From NCBI GenBank assembly GCA_018402155.1, contig JAGYJG010000001.1, forward strand, positions 632,198 to 696,197: DNA of 64,000 nt, read 5' to 3'. The stretch comes from Bacteroidia bacterium (lineage in GTDB: Bacteria > Bacteroidota > Bacteroidia > NS11-12g > UBA9320). Shown one piece after another: positions 46,238 to 55,318 of the stretch. Both the position numbers and the translations under genes were made by a program. Numbering within the stretch: position 1 is the stretch's first letter; every line of letters begins with the position of its first letter. Below the pieces are notes generated by a model, which saw only the letters and a program-made list of their open reading frames with translations, had not been told where the DNA came from and searched no databases.

Positions 46238-48769
46238 TTGAAACGATTTAGTGTTGCATACTCACTGGTATTTTTGTCTACCTTCAGCTTTGCTCAAGCT
46301 GTGGCTTACCTTGCCGGTAAAGTCACCGATGCTGATAAGCAGGGCGTATCTAATGCGTTTTTAAAAGTAGAGGGAAGTTCATACAGTACTTATGCAGATG
46401 TAGCAGGAAAATACTCAATCAAAGTACCAGCTGGTGCAGAGGTTGTGGTTCAAATTATTTACGGCAGTGAATCCATAAAATCAAAACTTGGACCGTTTGA
46501 TGTAGGAGGGAATTACTATCAAAATTTTCAATTTGGGAAATCATTTTCTCTATCAACTGTTGTTGTAGGTGGTACAAAAGGAAGAGATCGCCCAATTATT
46601 TCTATTTCACCTAAAAAAATAGAACGATTTGCCAATGCTGGCAGTTTTGAGCGTATACTGCCTATGGTAGGCTTAGGGGTAGGTACAGCAGGAGGAGATC
46701 AGGGTTCTGGCTATAGTGTGCGTGGCGGAAATTTTGATGAAAATTTGGTATATATCAATGGCATAGAAATTTATCGGCCGTTTTTGGTACGAAGCGGCCA
46801 ACAAGAAGGACTTAGCGTTATCAATGGTGACTTGGTAGAGTCAATTAATTTTTCTGCCGGTGGTTTTCAAGCCAAATACGGCGATAAACTAAGTTCGGTG
46901 TTAGATATCACCTATCGAGAACCAGATTCCTTTCGAGCAACTTTTCAAGCTAGTTTTTTGGGTGCTAATATCCATATCGAAGATAGATTGACCAAGCGAT
47001 TTAGCTACCTAGTAGGAGCAAGATACAGAACCAATCAATACCTCTTAGGGAGTCTAGATGTACAGGGAGATTATAAGCCAAGATTTTATGATATTCAAAC
47101 CCTTTTGAAATATAAAATAACATCCGATTTGAGCTTGTCGTATCTAACTACGCTCTCACAAAATAGGTATTTACTGGCTCCACAAAGTAGGCGTACTAGC
47201 TTTGGTGGTATAAATAGTGCTTTGAGCCTTTTTGCGGCATTTGGTGGACAAGAACTCATGGAATATACGACTTGGATGAATGGTCTTAACCTGGAGTATA
47301 ATCCTTCTGACGACTTAAACTTATTGTTTAATGCTTCGTCATATACTACCTCAGAAAGAGAACATTTTACCGTTGAGGGAGCATATCGCCTTTCTGAATT
47401 GGATAATAACCTTGGCTCAGATAATTTTGCCGAGGAAAGTGCATTATTGGGTGAGGGATATTTTATTGATAACGCTCGTAATGATTTATTGGCTCAAGTT
47501 TTTGCAGTCAATCACAAGGGACGCTACCTTTTCAAAAACTCAAATATACAATGGGGTATAGGCTACACCAACGAGAGTATCGAGGATAAGCTTAAAGAGT
47601 GGCGTTACAACGATAGTAGTGGGTATAACATAACTACACGAGCTTCGCCAAATTCAGATAAGATTATTTTAGACGAATACCTAAAAGCTGATATTGCAAT
47701 TCAAAGCTTTAGGTTAAATGGTTATGTACAAAATTCGCAGCAACTTAATAAAAAGTCTAACCTAAAAGCTACCTATGGCATACGCTCCAACTACTGGAGT
47801 TTTAATGGTGAAAATGTGATAAGCCCCCGGATACAAGTGGCGTGGGAACCCAATAAAAAATATAATGATACGCTTAATGTAACTCTACGAGACTCACTGC
47901 GAAAGGCAAATCCACGTTACCAAATAGCAAGTTTAGACTCATTATTGAGTCACAGAGGGAAACGTGACTGGCTTTTTAGGTTTGCCACAGGATATTACTA
48001 CCAACCGCCATTCTACAGAGAAATGAGAGATGTAGATGGTATATTAAACCCAAATTTGCGCGCACAGCGTTCTATACATTTTGTGGCTGGTGGAGACATG
48101 AATTTTGAAGCATGGGGAAGACCATTTAAGTTTGTAAGTGAACTATATTATAAGCACCAAGACCGAATGATACCCTATGTTATTGATAATGTGCGCATAC
48201 GATATTTGGCTGAAAATAGCGCCCAAGGTTATGCTACTGGTATAGACGGACGGGTCAATGGTGAGTTTATAGAAGGTATAGAAAGTTGGTTGAATGTCAG
48301 TGTCATGCAAACTCAAGAGCGCCTTTATTTTATTGACGGTAACGGGCAGGAGCAACTCAGTGATTGGCTCAGACGACCCACAGATCAGCGTGTTAATTTT
48401 TCTATATTGTTTCAAGACGAGTTGCCAAGCAATCCTAGTTATAAAATGAATCTTAGCCTTATATATGGAACTAAAATGCCATTCTTCTTTGATGCCGAAA
48501 ATCGACAGCAGCCTGGTTTTAACATTCCTGCATACCGTAGGGTAGATATTGGTTTTTCTAAAGTTTTATTGGATGAACACACCACTAAAAGGCCGCATTG
48601 GTTACGCAATGCTGAGTCATTGTGGCTTAGTTTAGAAGTTTTTAACTTGTTACAGGTAAATAACACTATATCTTATGTACTGTTTAAAGATTTTTCAAAT
48701 ACGGTATATGGTGTCCCAAACTACCTAACCGGTCGAAGGGTGAATTTACGGTTTATTCTAAAAATTTAA
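46238..48769 (+). CDS. TonB-dependent receptor with N-terminal carboxypeptidase-regulatory-like domain
   Basis: LAGKVTDADKQGVSNAFLKVEG; plug domain GSGYSVRGGNFDENLVYINGIEIYRPF; beta-barrel ending VNLRFILKI; TTG start. Confidence 0.9.
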   Translation: MKRFSVAYSLVFLSTFSFAQAVAYLAGKVTDADKQGVSNAFLKVEGSSYSTYADVAGKYSIKVPAGAEVVVQIIYGSESIKSKLGPFDVGGNYYQNFQFGKSFSLSTVVVGGTKGRDRPIISISPKKIERFANAGSFERILPMVGLGVGTAGGDQGSGYSVRGGNFDENLVYINGIEIYRPFLVRSGQQEGLSVINGDLVESINFSAGGFQAKYGDKLSSVLDITYREPDSFRATFQASFLGANIHIEDRLTKRFSYLVGARYRTNQYLLGSLDVQGDYKPRFYDIQTLLKYKITSDLSLSYLTTLSQNRYLLAPQSRRTSFGGINSALSLFAAFGGQELMEYTTWMNGLNLEYNPSDDLNLLFNASSYTTSEREHFTVEGAYRLSELDNNLGSDNFAEESALLGEGYFIDNARNDLLAQVFAVNHKGRYLFKNSNIQWGIGYTNESIEDKLKEWRYNDSSGYNITTRASPNSDKIILDEYLKADIAIQSFRLNGYVQNSQQLNKKSNLKATYGIRSNYWSFNGENVISPRIQVAWEPNKKYNDTLNVTLRDSLRKANPRYQIASLDSLLSHRGKRDWLFRFATGYYYQPPFYREMRDVDGILNPNLRAQRSIHFVAGGDMNFEAWGRPFKFVSELYYKHQDRMIPYVIDNVRIRYLAENSAQGYATGIDGRVNGEFIEGIESWLNVSVMQTQERLYFIDGNGQEQLSDWLRRPTDQRVNFSILFQDELPSNPSYKMNLSLIYGTKMPFFFDAENRQQPGFNIPAYRRVDIGFSKVLLDEHTTKRPHWLRNAESLWLSLEVFNLLQVNNTISYVLFKDFSNTVYGVPNYLTGRRVNLRFILKI

Positions 48770-48782
48770 TAATACGCTATTG

Positions 48783-49670
48783 TTATAAACCTAAAATAGT
48801 AGCTTCTTCTGAACTAGCATTGGTGCAAATTAATGGATTTACTACTGCGTATTTCACTATAGTTTGGCTATTGTTTAACCGTATAATACTGCGTAAGTCT
48901 GCCTCTAGTTTTTTGAAATACACTTTTCCATCTACCTCGTAGCGAACCACCGTAAGACCATTAAGCGAGGATGTATAGTCTATGGTTGCTATCGCAAAGG
49001 CCGAGTAGTGCGTTAGGTGATGATAGGCTCTATACTCATTGAGTCCTATTACCGTACCCAGACCAAGTATAAATAACAAGATGTAAGTTATGCCAATTTT
49101 TTGCTCAAAATTATAAGGTACTTTCTGGGTGATGGAACGGATTACAAAACGAGTGTAAACCTCACTTACTCCTAAACTAATACCGAGAAAAAATATTCCA
49201 ACACCCGCGAATACAAGTAGACGATCTAAACTGCCAAAATATAGAAAATAATGACTGGATACAAGCTGTAATCCCCATATAATTAGTAAAATGCATCCTG
49301 CTGTACGAAAGTTTTTTGGCATATAGTGCAGACTTCTTTCGTAGTTATTTTTTATGCGCCATTTGCGAGCAACCTTACTTACGCGCACTCGCTCTTGCAA
49401 GTCTAAAGAGTGCCTTGCTGGTTTGTGTGTTTTTGCTAAACGTTGTATTTCCTCAAGATAAGCTAGTTTTAGTTTCTGGTCATACACTTCTTTTGCTTCT
49501 GTTGTACTCAAGTTGTCCTTAGCTAGGTTTAGATATTTGGTAATTTCTTCAGCGTCTGCAGAGCGGTTTATATCTGGATGATATAATTTTATCCTAGTTT
49601 TATAGGCATCTTTTACCTCCTCTACACTAGCGTAGTTGGCTAGTCCTAATATGGTATAATAATTAGTCAA
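48783..49670 (-). CDS. J-domain (DnaJ) membrane protein
   Basis: YYTILGLANYASVEEVKDAYKTRIKLYHPDINRSADAEEITKYLNLAKDNLS followed by hydrophobic segments; TTG start. Confidence 0.85.
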   Translation of the reverse strand: MTNYYTILGLANYASVEEVKDAYKTRIKLYHPDINRSADAEEITKYLNLAKDNLSTTEAKEVYDQKLKLAYLEEIQRLAKTHKPARHSLDLQERVRVSKVARKWRIKNNYERSLHYMPKNFRTAGCILLIIWGLQLVSSHYFLYFGSLDRLLVFAGVGIFFLGISLGVSEVYTRFVIRSITQKVPYNFEQKIGITYILLFILGLGTVIGLNEYRAYHHLTHYSAFAIATIDYTSSLNGLTVVRYEVDGKVYFKKLEADLRSIIRLNNSQTIVKYAVVNPLICTNASSEEATILGL

Positions 49671-49683
49671 TTGTTTTGTATGC

Positions 49684-49691
49684 CAAATTTA
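49684..49691 (-). promoter_or_regulatory. candidate -7 box TAAATTTG for the J-domain gene
   Basis: CAAATTTA on the + strand, 14 bp upstream of the J-domain start. Confidence 0.4.
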
Positions 49692-49805
49692 TGCAATGTA
49701 GTGGCTAAGATACTACTTGATTTTATAAAATAATAGAAGTTCGAGAGACTTTTTAATTTAATGTCTTCCGTTCTTTGCTTTAAAGTGTTTGCCTTTCATA
49801 AGCTG

Positions 49806-49822
49806 CACTTGCATTGCAAGTG
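49806..49822. repeat. 7-bp perfect inverted repeat CACTTGC-att-GCAAGTG
   Basis: Read directly in the 530-bp divergent intergenic region. Confidence 0.6.
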
Positions 49823-50100
49823 AATGCATAAAACAAAATTTTAGGAAAAGTGCAAAATCATAATTAAGCTAATTCTAAAAAGCTACGATTATTAAAACAA
49901 GTGGTTGATTATAATTGTTTTTTGGCTTTGTTTTAGTCCGGTTTTCGACTTTTAAAATGGATATTTCCATAGTATTCTACCGAATATTTGAAAGCTATAA
50001 TGATCATATCTTTATTTTTTTCAAAAAATTCAGAGCATTGGGATAATTCCGTTATGCTTAAATAAAGGTAGAAATAAATCTGTTTCGATTTTTTTCGCGG

Positions 50101-50129
50101 CCCTATCCGAGTTAATAGTTTGGGTAGGG
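50101..50129. repeat. GC-rich hairpin CCCTATCC-N13-GGGTAGGG upstream of the SDR gene
   Basis: 7 Watson-Crick pairs plus one T:G pair. Confidence 0.55.
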
Positions 50130-50196
50130 TTTCTAGTTTACGGTCTCTTTTCTACCAAAAAAAGACATAGGTTTATATTCACTTATGTATTTTGTA

Positions 50197-50204
50197 TATC
50201 TTTG
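50197..50204 (+). promoter_or_regulatory. candidate -7 box TATCTTTG for the SDR gene
   Basis: TAnnTTTG match 6 bp before ATG 50211. Confidence 0.45.
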
Positions 50205-50210
50205 ACAACA

Positions 50211-51086
50211 ATGATTAAATATAAAGAATCTATGATGCGCGATGGCGCTTTAGAGGGAAAAGTAATATGGGTGACTGGAGGAGGAACAGGCCTCGGAAAA
50301 TCTATGGTCAACTACTTTGTAGAGTTAGGAGCTAAAGTTGCAATTTCTGGAAGAAGAGAGGAAAAACTTATTGAAACAGCAAAAGAAATATCTAAAAATA
50401 ATGTCTTTCCCGTAGTTTGTGATGTGCGAGAAAGCAATCAAGTAGATAGTGCCCTCGGCCAAATAGTAAAGCACTTTGGCGAGTGCAACGGACTAGTCAA
50501 TAACGCAGCAGGCAATTTTATTAGCCCAACAGAAAGACTGAGCCACCGTGCTTTTGATATCATTATAGATATCGTTTTGAAGGGTAGTAAAAATTGTACT
50601 TTGAGTTGTGGGAAATATTGGATAGAAAACAAAATACCAGGCAACGTACTTAATATTGTAACTACCTATGCGTGGACTGGTAGTGGATACGTAGTACCTA
50701 GTGCCACAGCCAAGGCAGGTGTATTGGCTATGACACGAAGTCTAGCGGTAGAATGGGCTAAATATGGTCAGCGACACAACGCGATAGCACCTGGGCCTTT
50801 TCCAACCAAAGGGGCATGGGATCGCCTTTTTCCAAAAGAAATGTCTGATAAAATAAGCTTAGAAAGTCGAGTTCCCCTCAAAAGGACGGGTGAGCACCAA
50901 GAACTTGCCAATCTAGCAGCATACCTTATGTCTGACTACTCTGCCTATATAAACGGAGAGGTGGTAACCATAGATGGAGGTGAGTGGTTGCAGGGTGCTG
51001 GACAGTTTAATCAAATGGAAGCAATAACTCAAGAACAATGGGATATCTTGGAGAAAATAGTTCGCGCAAACCAAAAAAAATCCTAA
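50211..51086 (+). CDS. short-chain dehydrogenase/reductase (2,4-dienoyl-CoA reductase-like)
   Basis: VIWVTGGGTGLGKSMVNYFVELGAKVAISGR, VNNAAGNFISPTERLS, APGPFPTKGAWDRLFP, VVTIDGGEWLQGAGQFN; ATG 50211 or 50232. Confidence 0.88.
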   Translation: MIKYKESMMRDGALEGKVIWVTGGGTGLGKSMVNYFVELGAKVAISGRREEKLIETAKEISKNNVFPVVCDVRESNQVDSALGQIVKHFGECNGLVNNAAGNFISPTERLSHRAFDIIIDIVLKGSKNCTLSCGKYWIENKIPGNVLNIVTTYAWTGSGYVVPSATAKAGVLAMTRSLAVEWAKYGQRHNAIAPGPFPTKGAWDRLFPKEMSDKISLESRVPLKRTGEHQELANLAAYLMSDYSAYINGEVVTIDGGEWLQGAGQFNQMEAITQEQWDILEKIVRANQKKS

Positions 51087-51161
51087 TTCAAAAATTCACA
51101 CAATGTCTGACATTAATTCCGTAAAACAATCACTTATTCAAAGTGTTATAAAAGTCTTTCC

Positions 51162-53747
51162 ATGAATAAAAAATACACACCAAAATTTATTGTAGCAAGC
51201 ATAGTTGCGATAGGTTTTATATTTATCTCTTTACCCAGCACTACATATACCGGTGGAGCGCCGGCTAGCTATACAAATGCTCCTACCACTGGAACAAATA
51301 GAGAAGCAAATTGTACGTCTTGCCACACAGGAACTCTTCAAACAAGTGGTACCAATTATAATAATGTTTCATTTAGCGGGAACTTTACAGGTAGCGGTTA
51401 TATCCCAGATAGTACGTATACCCTAACTTTGAGCTACACACAGACCGGTAAAACCAAGTTTGGTTATCAACTTACTTGTTTGTCAAACAATAACTTGATG
51501 GCCGGTAGTTTTGCTACTATCTCTGGAAATAATAAATCAAGTTTAATATCAGGTACCACGGCGGCTGGTACCCGGCAATACATGCGTCAAACAAGTGCAG
51601 GAACATCTGGAAGTGGCAGTGCTTCTTGGTCCTTTAGATGGACAGCTCCAAGCTCAAATCTAGATACTGTAACTATCTATGCCGTATTAAATTCTACAAA
51701 CTCCAACGGTGCATTTAGTGGCGATGTTATAATAGCTAGAGAGTTTAAAATAGCACCAAGTACCTTATTGCCTTCTGCTACTGCTAGTGCTACTAATGAT
51801 ACTATTTGCCAAGGAGAGCTAATCACATTAAATGGATCGTCTACCAATACTGCTACTACTTGGAACTGGACAACAGCAGGCGGCTCACCTACCTCAGCTA
51901 ATACACAAAATGCAACTATTCGTTATAATTTTCCGGGCAGTTACAATGCGATTCTGAAATCTACCAACGCCAAAGGAACTTCTCTGCCTGATACGCTTGT
52001 AGTAACTGTGCTTGCTGCGCCAGATCCTTTTGTACTAGGAGGTACTATCCAGCAATTTTGTCAGGGTGATTCTTTACTTTTATCAAGTACTGTAAATGTG
52101 GGTGCTACCTACGTTTGGAATACAGGCGAAATAGGACCACAACTATGGGTAAAACAACCCGGAACCTATTTTGTGTCGGCCACCGGTACGAATAGTTGTA
52201 GCAGATTAAGTAATGTTGTAACGACCTCATTCTACAACAAACCTGTGACTAAACTATCGAGTAATTCAGTGCCTTTTGAAGATAGTACATGCACCAATAC
52301 TAATCTAGAACTTTTTGCGGAGAGTGCAGCATTTGATAGTTTCTTCTTTCTTGCTGATGGAGTATTGATGGCATCATTAGACAGTAATATTTGGTCTACT
52401 TTGTTTACACAGCAAACTATTTACGGCCTGCAAGTAATGAATAGTCAAGGATGCTTAAGTGATACCACTTACCTTTTGATGAAAGCGAAAGAACAAAGCG
52501 ATGGACCTACAGTGTCTTGCACAGCTTCCACACCTAGTAGCATCAATTTTGAATGGAATAGTGCCACAGCTCATTTAGGGTATGAAATAAGTACTAACGA
52601 AGGGGGCTCCTGGCAAACTCCAAGTAGCGGTGCTAATGGCACTAGTCACCTCGTTGCTGGTCTTCAACCTCAAGACTCTGTTATACTATGGATACGCGCC
52701 ATAGAAGCTACACCGTGCAGTTATAGTAAAGTAAGCACAACCAAGTGCTTTAGCCAAGCTTGTGAGCAGCTAGATGCTACAACTCAAGCGGCAGACTCTC
52801 TCTGCTTTGGAGACCTATGGACTATTCAAGTGAACGGATTAGCTGGGAAAAATTACAGCCTTGCTATAGATGGAGGATTACAATTTACAGATACTATTTT
52901 TAGTTTTAACCCAACAACATCTCGAGACTACGTAATCAGTATATTAGATAGCAATAACTTGGTATGTCCAGCTAAAGAAATAACGCTACCACTAACTGTA
53001 GATCGTTTATCTGAAATAGATTTAAAAGCGGGTAAACTAGGAGCTTATTGTATCGGTGATGAAATTACTTACACTGCCAATGACAGCATTGATAATTTTG
53101 CCTACTATATTAATAATACGCTAACTCAGATGGGTACATCAAACAGCTACACCTCTTCGCAATTGAATAATGGAGACAGTATTTTTGTTATAGTAAGTAA
53201 AGGAGCCTGTAAAGACACTTCTTCTACAAAATATATAAATATTGAGGCGAAGCCAAAGAGTGGATTTAGCTACACGCGATCGGGATCAGAATATACTTTT
53301 TCTCCTGTGGTCGATAGTTATAATGCCTACAAATGGAATTTCGGTGATGGATCTGCTATCAATACCGAAGTGCTGCCTACCCACGATTTTGTAGCCTTAG
53401 CTGGCCAGCCGGTAGACGTGAGTTTAGAGGTCGAAACTATCAACGGGTGTACTAATGATTCTTTGCAGCGTATATCTTTACCCGATTTTGCTAGCTTATA
53501 TGAACTAACCGTTTTAGGAATATCTGTATACCCAAACCCAACAAGCGACGTAGTTTATATCGATAATCGGTCAGGAAAAAGATTCCAATATTCCCTCTCC
53601 AATCTTGCTGGTGAAATTATAACATCCAAGACATTGAGAGGCCGCCAAGGAAGTATAGATCTAAGTTCACTACCTCAGGGTATTTACATCTTGAGTGGCT
53701 ATGTGGATGCTAGCAACAAAACAAGCATTCGAATTAGTAAGAAATAA
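51162..53747 (+). CDS. secreted multidomain protein: reeler/choice-of-anchor-V-like domain with CxxCH motif, PKD-like domains, T9SS C-terminal domain
   Basis: GGAPASYTNAPTTGTNREANCTSCHTG; PKD-like TWNWTTAGGSPTSANTQNATIRYNFPGSYNAIL; C-terminus ISVYPNPTSDVVYI...LPQGIYILSG. Confidence 0.82.
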   Translation: MNKKYTPKFIVASIVAIGFIFISLPSTTYTGGAPASYTNAPTTGTNREANCTSCHTGTLQTSGTNYNNVSFSGNFTGSGYIPDSTYTLTLSYTQTGKTKFGYQLTCLSNNNLMAGSFATISGNNKSSLISGTTAAGTRQYMRQTSAGTSGSGSASWSFRWTAPSSNLDTVTIYAVLNSTNSNGAFSGDVIIAREFKIAPSTLLPSATASATNDTICQGELITLNGSSTNTATTWNWTTAGGSPTSANTQNATIRYNFPGSYNAILKSTNAKGTSLPDTLVVTVLAAPDPFVLGGTIQQFCQGDSLLLSSTVNVGATYVWNTGEIGPQLWVKQPGTYFVSATGTNSCSRLSNVVTTSFYNKPVTKLSSNSVPFEDSTCTNTNLELFAESAAFDSFFFLADGVLMASLDSNIWSTLFTQQTIYGLQVMNSQGCLSDTTYLLMKAKEQSDGPTVSCTASTPSSINFEWNSATAHLGYEISTNEGGSWQTPSSGANGTSHLVAGLQPQDSVILWIRAIEATPCSYSKVSTTKCFSQACEQLDATTQAADSLCFGDLWTIQVNGLAGKNYSLAIDGGLQFTDTIFSFNPTTSRDYVISILDSNNLVCPAKEITLPLTVDRLSEIDLKAGKLGAYCIGDEITYTANDSIDNFAYYINNTLTQMGTSNSYTSSQLNNGDSIFVIVSKGACKDTSSTKYINIEAKPKSGFSYTRSGSEYTFSPVVDSYNAYKWNFGDGSAINTEVLPTHDFVALAGQPVDVSLEVETINGCTNDSLQRISLPDFASLYELTVLGISVYPNPTSDVVYIDNRSGKRFQYSLSNLAGEIITSKTLRGRQGSIDLSSLPQGIYILSGYVDASNKTSIRISKK

Positions 53748-53982
53748 TTGTTAGGGGAGCAGATATTTTGGCGCACGCTGAATACAATCTTTTGTCCACA
53801 ACAGTAGAGCTAATTTCTACTTGTATCACAAGCTAACTATCTGTTCCAAAATATACAGATTCAAAACTGAATTATTCGGATTTGTTTTCTTCATAAGTTT
53901 CTAAGCTATCTTATATTTCAAGGAAATATTTCTTGGAAATAGTTCGTTTAAGGGAAAACTAGTACGGCAACTAATATATATA

Positions 53983-54972
53983 TCAATGTGTTTCCATCCT
54001 TCCTTTTATTTCACCGCCCATAAGCGATTGTAATGAGTCTATTTGGGGCTGTAAATCTATGCGCTGAGAGGGTTCGAAATCTAAATTTGGCTGTCCCGCA
54101 TCTACCCAAGCAGTGTACCAAAAGCAGCCAATGGTATAAATTGCTTTTTTCATTCTCCGCTCTACCATAGTGCCCATAGCGCTGTGATATGCCTCACTAA
54201 ATTCTCGACTATACACTTTAACAGTGGTAGCTCCTCGCTGCTCAAAAGAGAATTTTGTCGTGGGCATACGTTTGGTTATAGCAATTTCCAAAGCAAAAAC
54301 TGTGTCTTTCGCTGCAAAACTTTCTCCGACTGCTTGCCAAATGGTTTCTAAGGGATTTGGTAGATATACCGCTTTACCTACAAAAAAGTCATAATCAGAA
54401 GCAAAAAGTTCGGGTAAGCGAGACTCCCATAATCCGTGTATTCCTTTCTGGTTGGTTAGCTGACCATTATAGTTTTCGGTAGTGTGCAGGGGTACGTGTG
54501 CGTCAGCTACATAGTGCCCCAAATCCGCACTTAGTTTTATTATTTTTTCGTAATCGCGCTCTTTCATGGCATAAGTGAGCCAACTTTTTACCCGCTCTAC
54601 ATGCCAAGGTACAATACCATATTCGGTTAGTTTTTCCTCGCCGTATTTAGCTACTGCACTGTCCCATTGGCGTGGCATTGTATCTATGGGTACAGAGGTT
54701 TCCCAATGGTCAAGATCGATGTAGTGCCGTGGGGCTTCACCCTCTATAGCGTATCGTCTTTGGTCCGCACGTACTGCAAAATCTTTTATGTAGCCAATGT
54801 TTGACTTATAGAAACCAAACATCTCTGTGGGTAAGGTAAAGGTGGCCAAGTAGTTGATTTCCTTATGAGCAAAAAATCCCCACGGGGTAGAACTTAGATA
54901 TACCAAACATAGTAATGCACACAAAAATACTCTCACAACTGCGAATGTAGAGATAGTCAGTGAATGAGACAT
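53983..54972 (-). CDS. zinc-dependent phospholipase C/S1-P1 nuclease-like protein
   Basis: PWGFFAHKEINYLATFTLP, APRHYIDLDHWE, SADLGHYVADAHVPLHTTENYNGQLTNQKGIHGLWESRLPEL. Confidence 0.85.
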   Translation of the reverse strand: MSHSLTISTFAVVRVFLCALLCLVYLSSTPWGFFAHKEINYLATFTLPTEMFGFYKSNIGYIKDFAVRADQRRYAIEGEAPRHYIDLDHWETSVPIDTMPRQWDSAVAKYGEEKLTEYGIVPWHVERVKSWLTYAMKERDYEKIIKLSADLGHYVADAHVPLHTTENYNGQLTNQKGIHGLWESRLPELFASDYDFFVGKAVYLPNPLETIWQAVGESFAAKDTVFALEIAITKRMPTTKFSFEQRGATTVKVYSREFSEAYHSAMGTMVERRMKKAIYTIGCFWYTAWVDAGQPNLDFEPSQRIDLQPQIDSLQSLMGGEIKGRMETH

Positions 54973-55318
54973 TGTAGGGTATATATTTAACGTAATATTT
55001 TATGTTTTTCAAAGTGATACAAACCGCTAATAAATTAAAAAAGACTCTACTAAATTAGAAATTAAGTAATGGATTTATTAGTTAACAATAAAATGAGCAC
55101 ATTCTGGCTTTTACCAAATGTAAAGAATGCTTTCGTAAAATATAACTTCTAACGGATACTTAATTAGCAAAACTTAGTATTTGATTTTTGCAGATTTATT
55201 AATTAAACCATGTTGTTGTTTTCAGTTTTGGATCAAACAGTTGACGAAAACAAAAGAATTTTTGCCTAATTAGCTGATTATTTATGAGAAAAAATAAGTC
55301 TATTTTCGCAAGGTACTT

